Shown here in pieces: positions 50,891-61,649 of a DNA stretch of 64,000 nt (position 1 is the first letter of the stretch; every line of letters starts with the position of its first letter). The notes beneath the pieces are model-generated. The model saw nothing but the letters and a program-made list of their open reading frames with translations. It had not been told where the DNA came from and ran no database searches. A program made the position numbers and the translations under genes. Source of the stretch: Talaromyces rugulosus (taxonomy: Eukaryota; Ascomycota; Eurotiomycetes; Eurotiales; Trichocomaceae); assembly GCF_013368755.1 (NCBI RefSeq), contig NC_049565.1, positions 3,162,001-3,226,000 on the forward strand, in the 5' to 3' direction.

Positions 50891-52317
50891 GCATCTCCCG
50901 CTCCCATTCTATCTGAAACCACAGGGGTTTTGACATTCCCTGGGGTCATACGCGTGTAACCGTGGGCACTTCTTGGATGTAATCATTAGACTTGGTGCTT
51001 GTTACGCATTCACGAGAGCAGGAAATGGCTATTTTGCGGGCGTTGCAGTTCATTGGGAATTGAACGCAATGGGATTGACTTTTTTTTTTTCTCTTTTTTT
51101 TTTTTTCTTTTACAGAGGCGGAGGCCATGGATTTTCAAGGATATCTTTCATATTCTGCTCTTGTTGTTGATGCTATTGCAGCCTTTTTTTGTTTTGTTTT
51201 GTTCCATTACTTTTATTTCTTCTTCTTCTGTCTCTTCTCTTCGTTCTTCTCACTCATGTTTTTTGAGCGTGAGTTCATGCCCGCTCTAGCCTGTAATGGG
51301 CTGGCTTTCTGATACCCCAGGCCTGTTGTAGGTTTATCATGAATTTTGCTTTTCTTTCCTACCTCATAGCGAATCATTGATGCACGGTAGTCTGTCCTGC
51401 TTTAACTTAGACGCCTGCCTAATAAGGATGCTGCTATATTTAACTGCTGCAGCGGTAAGCGGGCCGATCCCGATGGAACGAGCCATGGGTCGCAACAGGC
51501 CCCGACGGCGCTAGTGCGACACTCCGTGTTTCACGGTTTCACCTCCCAACGCCGACCGCCCACTCACCGCCGTCCATCGGCGTCAAAGTCATCGCCGCTA
51601 CTCGCTAGGGGATCCAGTCAAACGCGCCTCGCAGCTGTTATCACCTCATTCCTGAGCCCCGATGGGAATGTTCCAACTCACCATGCCACTATGCCCAGTC
51701 AACTCCTTGAAACTCGCCCCCGCCGCCCCGGTGGCGGCTTCCTAGATGGCCACCATCCCACCATAGCAGTCCTTGCTGCTCCCCCTTGAATTAACCAACA
51801 AGAGCCACCCTGCTATTCTGGCTGACCCATTCTGCAATGGTTGCATTTAGCTGATCGGTGCTGGGCTTTTTCCCTTGTGCACTTTGCACTTTGCACTTAT
51901 TCACCGCAGAAAGTGACCGTTGTGCTTTGATTGTGCTTTGGTAGGATCACGGGGACTTTTTTCCTTCTCAATTATCTCGTATCCTCTGTTTGACTCGATT
52001 CTGGTTTGCTGGTTCAACCACTTCGTGCCTAGCAGCAAACAGTTACTATCGTCGTCCGATTGCAAGTTGTCTAACTGAAAGAAGAAGAACCACCCTGTTC
52101 CCGTTTGTGGTTACCTGTTTGGCGTCATCATCTTCGCCCACCCCCATTTCCACCGTCTCGTTCAAAACGATTGGGGGTGTTAGGAAAATGAATGTGCATG
52201 TCTGACACGTCCAAGTGTCAAATATTGACTTCTTGTCCCTTTCGCTTGACGCAATTCCCTAGACCTACGGTCGAACTGACCAAAAAATTTTTCTCGCCTC
52301 GTTGTCGCTGACCAACC
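50891..52317. other. 1.4 kb intergenic
   Basis: Contains long T-runs (51080-51110) after the kinesin stop and TTC/TTCTT repeats at 51215-51260, then sequence of mixed composition before the next ATG. No gene seen. Confidence 0.55.
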
Positions 52318-54030
52318 ATGTCTCTTCGAAGACTTCATACAACTGATACACCTTCTCTTGCGCCGGCCAAGAGCAGCGGCTTGCTAGTTCCACTGATCGA
52401 TTCGCCTCTACCATCTCCGGTCCTACCATCGATTATCCCCAGTTATGGAAAAAGACCACCAGGGTCCGGGAAACGTAAGGCTATGCGCGTCTGCTTTTGG
52501 AGCATGGTGATTTTCATCCTCGTCAGGATAATATTTCTTCTCAACCTCAAAGCCATCCCAGACATTATACAACAGTGGCTTTCGGATCGGCAAACCTATC
52601 TACCGTCAGATGTGCTCCCAAACACCCCTGCGCCTATAAAATTGACGAACGGACATGGTCGAGAAAAGTGGACGATATCTATACCTGCTCAAATGGGGTT
52701 TCCTTTGTCGCCTCCGCAAATAACAGATTTGTGCTCGCATTGCGTTGAGATGTCCAAGCAGCTTTCGAGTAACAAATCCCAGCCCTTCGATTACTCCCGT
52801 CCGGATTGGGGCTTTGTGGATATAGCAGAAGCACGACTCGATGAATTTTCTTCAGTCAAACAGCCATCAAATGCAGACGACAACGAAAATCCCATCTGTG
52901 AGACCAGTCTCACTTTCGTGATGCAATCGGAAGACGCGGGACTGGGGAAAACATTGATGCAACTGTGGTTGAGTTACGGACTCGCACAAAGACAAGGTCG
53001 CAGCTTTTTCATTGACGACACTAACTGGGCATACGGAGATTTCTCTTTGTATTTCACACCGCCTTCAAAACCTGCCTGTCATCCGCCGCCACCATCACAT
53101 AGGCTACCATGTCCCCTCCAGGCACGACATTTAGTTGTCTCCTCGGCCAACTCCAATTGGATCTTTGGTGACAGTTTCAAGGAACGTTTTGGGAGCTCTC
53201 GTGGACCTGCCGCACAACATCAAAAGGCGATTTTCGAAATGGCCCGCAGTGGATACGAGGCGCTATTCCGCCTCGTTGGGAACGATGCCAAGTTTCTCGA
53301 GTATCGCATCCGCGAATTAGACAGACAGGTTCGCGGTCAGGGTGGGCTTGAGATCGGCCTTCATGTGCGTCGAGGGGACCTTCATCCACTAGAAGCCCAA
53401 TACAGAGACTCTTATATACCCCTCGACAAGTACGCCAACAGGGCAGAGACATTGTTTGATACTTATCTAGCACAAGCAGCCGGCGATGAAATCTTGCAGC
53501 GAGCAATGAAATCATATTCACGCATCATCCTGGCTTCCGACGACCCAGATGTATACACAGCCTCTGAGCTAAAGGCGGCAGAGAAAGCTCAGAGCTACAT
53601 CTCTTTAGCAAGCAAATCCGTTCTAGATGCCGCACAAGAAGCGGACTCACGGCGCGGCGAAAACAGCGGCTGGGAAGGCGGATTCTACAAGGACCTGTTC
53701 TGGTCGCTTGGAGTCAGCAGCGACTCATATTCCCCCAAGGACAGCCCGTTGCCAACGAACCAAGAACCCAAAAGCCCGAAGCTGGATACTTCTCTCGACC
53801 AACTTCGTTTTCAGCCTTCACAGGAATCCCTGAGCTTGCGAGAGTTGATTGGGCGAGCGTATCTGCTCGACTTGGCCGTCTTAGGTCAAAGTGACCGGGT
53901 GATCTGTGGCATAGGCAGTGCGTCCTGTCGTCTCTTGGCTGTGATGATGGGCTGGGAACAAGCTATCACAAATGAAGCATGGCAAAATGTAGATGGGAGT
54001 TGGAATTGGGCATATACAGCATCCGGTTAA
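52318..54030 (+). CDS. Type II membrane protein, GT23/fucosyltransferase-like
   Basis: A single-exon 570-aa protein. A cytoplasmic tail of about 55 residues precedes one hydrophobic segment (SMVIFILVRIIFLLNL, about 60-78), giving Golgi type II topology. The lumenal part has LTFVMQSEDAGLGKTLMQLW, FFIDDTNWAYG, and GLEIGLHVRRGDLHP near residue 350; the HVRRGD motif is the GDP-fucose-binding signature shared by GT23 and related fucosyltransferases. SDRVICGIGSASCRLLAVM near the C-terminus matches the second conserved block of that fold. Its exact reaction is unknown; core alpha-1,6-fucosylation is not usual in fungi. It converges on the DGAT2 gene with 126 bp between. Confidence 0.65.
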   Translation: MSLRRLHTTDTPSLAPAKSSGLLVPLIDSPLPSPVLPSIIPSYGKRPPGSGKRKAMRVCFWSMVIFILVRIIFLLNLKAIPDIIQQWLSDRQTYLPSDVLPNTPAPIKLTNGHGREKWTISIPAQMGFPLSPPQITDLCSHCVEMSKQLSSNKSQPFDYSRPDWGFVDIAEARLDEFSSVKQPSNADDNENPICETSLTFVMQSEDAGLGKTLMQLWLSYGLAQRQGRSFFIDDTNWAYGDFSLYFTPPSKPACHPPPPSHRLPCPLQARHLVVSSANSNWIFGDSFKERFGSSRGPAAQHQKAIFEMARSGYEALFRLVGNDAKFLEYRIRELDRQVRGQGGLEIGLHVRRGDLHPLEAQYRDSYIPLDKYANRAETLFDTYLAQAAGDEILQRAMKSYSRIILASDDPDVYTASELKAAEKAQSYISLASKSVLDAAQEADSRRGENSGWEGGFYKDLFWSLGVSSDSYSPKDSPLPTNQEPKSPKLDTSLDQLRFQPSQESLSLRELIGRAYLLDLAVLGQSDRVICGIGSASCRLLAVMMGWEQAITNEAWQNVDGSWNWAYTASG

Positions 54031-54056
54031 TGGAGTTTGTTTCATCTGAATATTTT

Positions 54057-54076
54057 TAAATAAATAAATAAATAAT
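54057..54076. repeat. (TAAA)n tetranucleotide run
   Basis: Several TAAA units directly after the stop codon of the GT23-like gene. Confidence 0.75.
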
Positions 54077-54156
54077 ATGTATTAAACAAATCAATTGTAG
54101 TACATATGTGCCACAGCCTAAATTGTACGGATGTTCCAACAAGGACAATTCGATCA

Positions 54157-55329
54157 CTACGCCGTAATCTCAATCTCCGATGTTCTTCCTGCTGCGTATA
54201 CATCCCTCCATTCTTCCCACAGTCGCTTCAGTTCTCGGACGTATTTATCGTGCAATTCATCAATGTAACTTTCCTCAACTTTGCTGTTGTCCTTTTGCTG
54301 GACCACTTGGATCGGGCGCCCAACGACAATGTCGAGGGGTCGTCGATAGGGCATCATGCCAACATCGTAGTTGAAAACGCCACGCGCATGAAACAAGGGT
54401 ATTGTGAATCCCATGGTTTTCTTCACAAGCATCTGAAACTTGTGGATCCAAGGGTGTTCTTCCGGGTTGACTTGCTCGTAGAGCTCGTTTTCGCCAAACC
54501 CGATTGCGGGGACGAGGTCTGCGCCGGTACGCACAGCCAGTCTTACGAAGCCCTTGCGGCTTTTGAGCACGAGGCGAAGACGACCTGGCTGTGCGTCGAG
54601 AGATTCACGGGCCCCGCCAATCACTATAGTGATGGCCCGACCCATGCCCTCACCGTCGAGGCCACCCTTGGTCAACAGGTTTTCACAGGACTCGCGGGAC
54701 ACGCTACCGAGTCCTAATGCCAGGGCATATTCTCGGTAGAACGGGATCCGGAAATTGGAGTCTAATGTGAGCAAAGTGTTTGTGATGCCGGGGAATAGCT
54801 TAGAGAAACCAAGCGCTTCAGTTACAAAGGCCGCAAAGGCCCCGTGAGAAATAATCCCATGGGGATGGTATCCAAATATATACTTTCGAGTCGGCGGCAG
54901 CGGCTCAGTGCGATGCAGGCGTGCGGGGAAGTAGGCAGCATACACTTTCCAGATCGGAAGCGCACGAAGTCTCTGAGAACGCGACTTTAGGCTGCCTGAC
55001 GTTCCGGCAGTCGAGAAAAGAGAGATGTAGACCAGATACGGGACAAGTAACGGCCAGAATAGGGGCATTGCGCAGACGAAGAAAAACGCAGTTAGGAATA
55101 TGGCGATGGTCAAGGTGTGACAGAGAACGATGAGGGTCTGGAGGCGTCGTTCGATGCCGATGTTCAGAGGAGCCCAGCGGATTCTATGGTTTTTTATAAG
55201 TATTAAAATTGGGTGAGAAGAATAAAGGAGCAAATATAGGCCTCACCCATGTCGTTTAGGAGGAGTTCTTTCACTGATGACATTGAAAGAGCCATCGTCG
55301 GACTCTTCGTTCTGGCTAGCAGGCGCCAT
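54157..55329 (-). CDS. DGA1: Diacylglycerol acyltransferase, DGAT2/Dga1 type
   Basis: The ER and lipid-droplet enzyme that makes triacylglycerol from diacylglycerol and acyl-CoA. Exons 55329-55247 and 55183-54157 give 369 aa. The first exon encodes MAPASQNEESDDGSF, and the splice joins KRHG to IRWAPLNIGIERR. Two adjacent hydrophobic helices (about 45-90) anchor it. Family motifs: YIFGYHPHGIISHGAF with the HPHG active-site motif, SRESCENLLTKGG, IVIGGARESLDAQPG, RKGFVRLAVRTGADLVP and FGENELYEQV. It is complete, with normal length. Confidence 0.95.
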
Positions 55330-55859
55330 GATAGCCAAAGCTGCGGGGAAGTTGTTGGGGATAATATTTCACAGAAGACTCGGGCATGCGGGGAAGAACT
55401 CTAGCGTACTGAAGAAAATGAGACAAAAACAGGACGACTGGAGTCTGGTATCCAGGTGTCAATATGTGCTTGTCCAGGCACCGTTTGCAAGTCTGGAGAG
55501 ATGACGTCGAACCGGCAGCCCGTGGGCCCTCGCCAAGACCCTATATCCGCACAGACTACGGATTCGGACATGGCGATCGAGCCTCATAGTACTGGACTAT
55601 AATTAATAATGGGTTGTATTTATGATAAATTAATGGTAAATAAAACAGAAGAGGGGCCCAAGTGGCCCTGTGTTGAGTATAAGTATAAGCAGACACGGTA
55701 CACATAAGTACTGCTCGACCAGCTCTATTAGGTATATAGTTTCATGGATAATGAACTTTGTGCAAAATAACACACCTCCTACGCAATGAGATGATCTCTA
55801 TATCCCTAAAATCAGTCGTATATAATTACCATCGCCCATTTGTTTGTTTTGACTGTGTA
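55330..55859. other. Intergenic, DGA1 promoter
   Basis: 530 bp, no gene seen; the 3' end of PXR1 and the upstream region of DGA1, both minus strand. Confidence 0.55.
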
Positions 55860-56805
55860 TTATGTCTTGATCATGAAAATCTTCGTGCTTGTTAGCATGC
55901 GAAAGAAAACAAGAGAGAACGGAAAGGCGCCACTGACCTCGTTTAGTGACCGGTCGTCCATAAGAGCCTTCTTCTTTTGCTGTATATAACGGCCGCGTAT
56001 CGCATGTCTTCCCATTGGTCTCTGTTCTCGCGATGGTGTTGCCTTGTGAGACACAGTTTCGTCACTAGACTTGCTGGATTCAACCACAGCAGGCGTTTCC
56101 GTGGCTGTGAGATCATTGCTGGCCTTTCTTTTCTCCTTCTTTTTGCGATCTTTCTTTTTCATTTTATCTTTGCTCTTCTTCTCGGAGGACTTCTCGGAGG
56201 ACGACGCTTTGCCGTCGGCCGCACTGGGGCTTTGATCCGCTTTGAGGTCTTCCTTATCGGTACGTAGTGAGCGGTTTTCGGTGATCGTCTTGTCATTCGT
56301 CATATTATTCCTTTCGGGACATATGTCGCTTTTTTCTTGGGCGAGATACCCGGCACTGACGAATCTGACCGTTTGCCACTTTTGTTGGACATACCTAGCC
56401 AGTCTGATCTCGTCTCGCTTGCGTTGTTCCTCTTCCAGTTTGGAGTCGCTTTTTCCGTTGAGCCGGCCCAGAAGTCCCTGGAAAGCGTCAAGCCCTGTGG
56501 GCTCATCCTGTCCTTTTGTTCGGGCACCCAGGCCCAGCGTATCGTCTTTGAGCGTTACTCGGATATGGGACGCACTGGCGGCGGTGAAGGAATCGGCGTG
56601 AGATGCATTGCGAGCGCCCAGGAAGCTGCCAGGAGTCCAGCCCTGGGACGCCATTATCCTATGTCCGAAGCCATCCGTCGACCGAGACCAAGTCGTGTTA
56701 TTGGGATCATGGGAAATCTTGACCCTCCTGCATTGCCTCAGTCAGTGAACCAAAATGACGAGTCCTACTAAGTGTATCTTACTTTCGAGGCCCGGCGAGA
56801 CCCAT
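55860..56805 (-). CDS. PXR1: G-patch protein Pxr1/Gno1 (PinX1-like)
   Basis: A nucleolar G-patch protein that activates the Prp43 helicase in rRNA and snoRNA processing and is related to telomerase inhibitor PinX1. Exons 56805-56783, 56727-55938 and 55880-55860 give 277 aa. Splicing restores MGLAGPRKRVKISHDPNN and the G-patch continues as FGHRIMASQGWTPGSFLG. Next come TLKDDTLGLGA, GLDAFQGLLGRLNGK, and a long Lys/Ser/Glu-rich tract (KKSKDKMKKKDRKKKEKRK). The end RGRYIQQKKKALMDDRSLNE joins to IFMIKT by the last, very short exon. It is divergent from the phosphoinositide phosphatase (423 bp). Confidence 0.95.
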
Positions 56806-57228
56806 TGGACGTATATGTGCCAAAGATTGCTCCCTCACGCGGCGAGTTGGACGAGCCAGGGACTTCTTGTCTGGTTTATGTTTCTCTTATCGCATCGGCC
56901 CAGAAATTTATTTCCGCCCCACGCGTGATTTCCGGAGGCGGTATTTTAAGACGCTATTCCTAATACGGCTAAATTAAAATACGCAGAGTTTCCTGTAATG
57001 GTTAGGTTTGTTTATCAAACCGTAAGTAACGGCCCGCTCCCAGTGTGCAAATATTCCACATTGAGGGCGGTCAGCGGGGTATTACAGGGAACGGACGGGA
57101 ATTTTTTAATTTGACGCATCGCATTACCTGTCGAGACGTTGACGACCATCCTGAGTATTCTGTGATGCTGCAACAAACATCCTGGCAGACACGGACATCG
57201 GAGGCATCGAGCAAAATGCAATAGGACC
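56806..57228. promoter_or_regulatory. Divergent PXR1/INP52 promoter
   Basis: 423 bp between the two start codons; no ORF of note. Confidence 0.55.
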
Positions 57229-60200
57229 ATGTCAACTCTACGAGTGTTCCGTCGAGACTATTCGATTGCATTGGCCACGAAAGACTCTATCCTTGAATTC
57301 AAATACACATCGTCCCCCGTAGATAGCAGCAGAAATGTGTCATTAGCCCACCAGCGGGCAACCCGCTGCTTGGTGGAATTTGCGCCTCGCGAGCCAGCAA
57401 GCTTAGACGGCTATCGGCTTTTGGGTGAGGGCTGGGGCACGCTTGGATTGATTTCCCTGAACAACGATGTCTTCATCTGTGTTGTGACCGGATCCTCTCG
57501 AGCAGCATCTCCCCGGCCCGCAGAGAATGTTCTCAGAATCGATAACGTTGATTTTTGTGCGTATCCTTTGATTCCGCCTAACATGCAGTATCATTGACTT
57601 GTATGTAGACTGTTTAAATCGCCTAGATTATGAACATGGCGAAGATTACCAATCAACTACTCGATTTGCCGCAGAGGACCTCCAGGATGACATCGAGGAT
57701 AAAGATATGGTCACCGACCACCCTTTTTTGGCTCTGAAAAGATTGCTCGGCGATGGCAGCTTCTATTATAGCCTTGACTTCAACCTTACTGATCATCTTC
57801 AGGATCGGTGAGTTCTTCCTGCACCCCTCTCAGTAAAATGTAGCTAAACAAGATCTAGGTCGAGTACTTCGGCCGCTTTCGACATCGATAATCTGAATCA
57901 AGACATGCTCTGGAATTCTTATATGATCGCTCCTCTTCTTCTTTTCCGCAGTCGCCTATCAAAGCATGAAAAGGAAAGCCTGGATGCTTCTCGCATTCTG
58001 ACGCTGGTAATTAGAGGCTTTGCTGGAACCCTGACGATGCCTGCATCGACATTGAAAGCCCCTCAGCTACGTTCAAATCTTCCCTCGGCGTTGACAGTGA
58101 TCTCACGACTATCTTCTCGTCGAGCTGGAACTCGGTTCAATTCCCGGGGAATTGATGATGACGGAAATGTGGCAAACTTTGTCGAAACCGAGACTATTTT
58201 AAGGAGCCCAACAGGAATTACTTTCTCATATGTGCAAGCCCGTGGATCAGTTCCAGTGTTCTGGGAGCAAGCACCAGGCCTCATTCCTGGACAACAAAAG
58301 ATTGATATATCTCGCTCCTTCGATGCGACAAAACATGCTTTTGACAAGCATTTCGAAGCTCTCGAGCTAAAGTACGGGGCTGTTCACATTATTAATCTTT
58401 TGAGTGAAAGTAAACCCGGGGAATTGGGGTTATCAGCCCAGTTTCGGAAACACGTTTCACGGAGGACACAATCACGAGAAAACGAAGGCGCAATATCGGC
58501 TAATCGTCATCTCCTACAGATGACGGAATACGATTTTCATGCGGAGACGAAAGGGCCCCTTGGTTACGAGGCTAGTAGCCAGATCCGTTATTTGATCAAC
58601 CTGTCACTGGATGGATTTGGATACTTTTTAATGGAAGATCCTCCTTACGAAAAGTCTCCATCTTCCATTGATACCAGACGCAGAGACCCGAGAATAATAC
58701 TCCAACAAGAGGGGATTTTTAGAACGAATTGTCTCGACTGTCTTGACAGAACCAACCTAATACAAACAAACATCAGTATCATGGCGCTAGAGAATTTTCT
58801 TCATCTGGTAGGAACTGATATTGTTGCTGAAATTCGAATGAGACATTCGAGTTTATGGGCAGATAATGGAGATGCTCTGTCTCGCATCTACGCTGGCACC
58901 GGCGCACTCAAGTCATCGTTTACGCGGCATGGGAAAATGTCGCTAGCAGGCGCCTTTGCAGACGCTCGAAAAAGTGCTACTCGTTTATATGTTAATACAT
59001 TTGGAGACAAAGCCAGACAGAATACCATCGACGTTCTGATGGGTAGACTAGCCAACCAAGTTCCAGTCGATCTCTACGACCCCCTGAATGATATCGTTTC
59101 TGCAGAACTTGAGCGTCGAATTGACGAATATACGTCCTCGAAAAACATAAGGATATGGGTGGGGAGTTTCAATGTAAACGGCAGATCCGACGGGGCGATG
59201 ACGGATTTATCTTCCTGGCTTTTTTCCTTGCGTGAAAAAGATGGTGACAGCCCTAGTATCGTCGTTGTGGCATTTCAGGAAATCGTGGAGCTTAGTCCCC
59301 AACAAATTATGTCTACTGACCCTGAGCCGCGGATGATCTGGGAGAATGCAGTCAAGGATTGTCTGAATGCACATGCAAATCAGTACAACACGAAGAATTA
59401 TGTTCTACTGAGAAGCGGTCAGCTTGTTGGAACCGCTCTTCTGGTGTATGTTCGAGAGGATGCAATTCATGATGTCAAGAACGTGGAGGGTAGTGTGAAA
59501 AAGGTGAGAAATTATCTCTTGCAGTTATCAGCCATCGCACTAACATGAAGAGGTAGACCGGTCTTTCGGGAATGGCTGGCAACAAAGGAGGGTGTGCCAT
59601 ACGCCTTGAGTTTTCAAACACTCGGATTTGTTTTGTTACAGCTCATCTTGCAGCTGGGTTCGCAAATTACGACGAGCGAAATAGGGACTACGCGACAATC
59701 AGCAATGGGCTCAGGTTTCGCTATAACAGGTCTATCGAAGACCATGACGCGATTATTTGGCTTGGGGATTTCAACTATCGTATAGGATCAGGTGATCGAG
59801 AAGTACGGCAGCTTATTAAGGCACACGAATATGGGAAACTCTATGAAAATGATCAGGTAAAAAATCCACCCTTTCCTGTAGCAAGAAAAGAAGAAAAGAA
59901 AAAAAAATACTAAGCCATTTGCACACCAGTTGAATTTACAAATGATAGCCGGGAGAACATTCCCTTTTTACTCTGAAGGACTTATACAATTTCCTCCAAC
60001 ATACAAGTTTGACTTTGGAAGCGACGAATACGATACTTCGTGAGCAATCACAAACTGAGAGGGTTTACATACGCTAATTTTAATGCAGGGAAAAAGCTAG
60101 GATACCAGCGTGGTGTGACCGAATCCTCTGGAAAGGGACTGGACTCAAACAGATACATTACTGCTCTGCAGATCTAAAGACATCAGATCATCGCCCTGTT

Positions 60201-60997
60201 TTAGCCCTGTTTGATTGTTCAATCAGCATCGTCAATGAAAGCCAGAAGGATCGTTTGAACCGCCTGCTCTATGATCAGCGCCGCGCGGAACTACGTGACG
60301 CAGCATCACAAAATCTTCTCATCGACAGCGATGACGAAGCCGCAGATTACACGTCTCCTTCACCTGGACTACCGTCAGCTAGCTCGGATCGTCACAAGTG
60401 GTGGCTTGACCGAGGTAAGAATCTCTATGTAGGATGGTGTTGGTCGCTTTATTTTTTTTTGCTGACATTGGATTAGGTTACCAAGTCAGATCTGATATAC
60501 AGCCTGACGTACAGGGGAACATACCCAACATAGTTGGGAAGCCTAATCCTTTCAGCGAAACTGGTCAGCCTGATTGGGTATATCCTCAACTGTTACTCAG
60601 CCAAGAGAGTATGTTGCGCCCAACTTCTTCGCTACGGTCTACAGGCCCGGACACTCGATCTTCTACCGACAAGGACCGGGGGTTCCACGACAGAAAGACT
60701 TCGAAACCTGAAGTCCCACGAAAACCTGCTGTTCTAGTTCCGAGAAAACCAACACCACCAACGCGAAAACCTGCATCTCCGCAACATGGGAGCCCGGGGG
60801 GCTTTGACCCAAGTCTTAGAACTAAACCTGCGTTACCTCCTAGGGTACCACCGTCTGGAACGAAGAATCACACTCCAATAGAAGACAGGATCCAATCACT
60901 GAGTACTGGCGGAGGCGCACCGCGCACCACAAATCTGCTAGATGATGCGGATAATACACTTTTGCAGGAATGGAAACCCTTGAGCCCGGGTCGCTAG
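57229..60997 (+). CDS. INP52: Synaptojanin-type phosphoinositide phosphatase (Inp52/53)
   Basis: A polyphosphoinositide phosphatase of endocytosis and actin patches with two catalytic domains. Exons 57229-57556, 57609-57807, 57859-59503, 59557-59856, 59930-60039, 60089-60414 and 60477-60997 total 3429 nt (1142 aa). The SAC1 domain spans about 1-590; its CX5RT motif is intact (NCLDCLDRTNL, about residue 466), as in Inp52/53 and unlike the inactive SAC of Inp51. The 5-phosphatase domain spans about 600-925 with SFNVNGR, VVAFQEIVEL, MAGNKGGCAIR, IIWLGDFNYRI, PAWCDRILWKGTG and SDHRPV. The tail is Pro-rich (PRKPAVLVPRKPTPP) and may bind SH3 domains. Which of the yeast paralogues it matches best is not settled. 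Confidence 0.95.
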
Positions 60998-61649
60998 ATC
61001 AACGTGATATTAATGAGATACGATGAAGTCCAGTACCATTACTTATATCCAGTCAGTCCGGCCTATCATGGTTGTGTACAGACAGGGAACAGGCCATATA
61101 ATTGACGTTTCTTTGCATTAAAAATATTCAACGATATACATATCAAAGCGTCCGTTGCCAATACGAGTTTTTTTGGTTCAATTCCATTGTTTCTTGGTGT
61201 CCTAGAATATGGTAAAGCAAGGTTGTTGAAAATCGATTGTCATAAGCTAAATCGTAACAATTATCTATCGCTATTTGATGTACCAGGGGTATCAATTATG
61301 AGCTGCCGAGTGAATCAACGGTATGCTCTTCTGATAAAAACAAAGGGCTCAGAAGATCAAAGCAATAATGTCAAACAATAACGAGTATATTTTTTAAGTT
61401 CCTTTTCTGTATTACTCCCTCGACAAAATGAGGCATGAGAAACCAATCCCGACACATCGAGAGGAAAAGCCATGCCCCCTGAAATGTACTGCACTGTAAA
61501 GCGTTGCCTCTTATACCCGATTCAAATAATCAAGCAGCAGAATGTCGACGGCAGTGTGCAAGTCAATAAATACCCTCCAAGGCTGCTCGTAAACAAGGTC
61601 ACATAACAACACAGGAATCGTCAGTATCTTGTACAACTTCAGGCTTTTT
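60998..61649. other. Convergent 3' intergenic
   Basis: Two genes end here from opposite sides. The 64-codon frame at 61187 has no known relatives and is probably noise. Confidence 0.55.
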
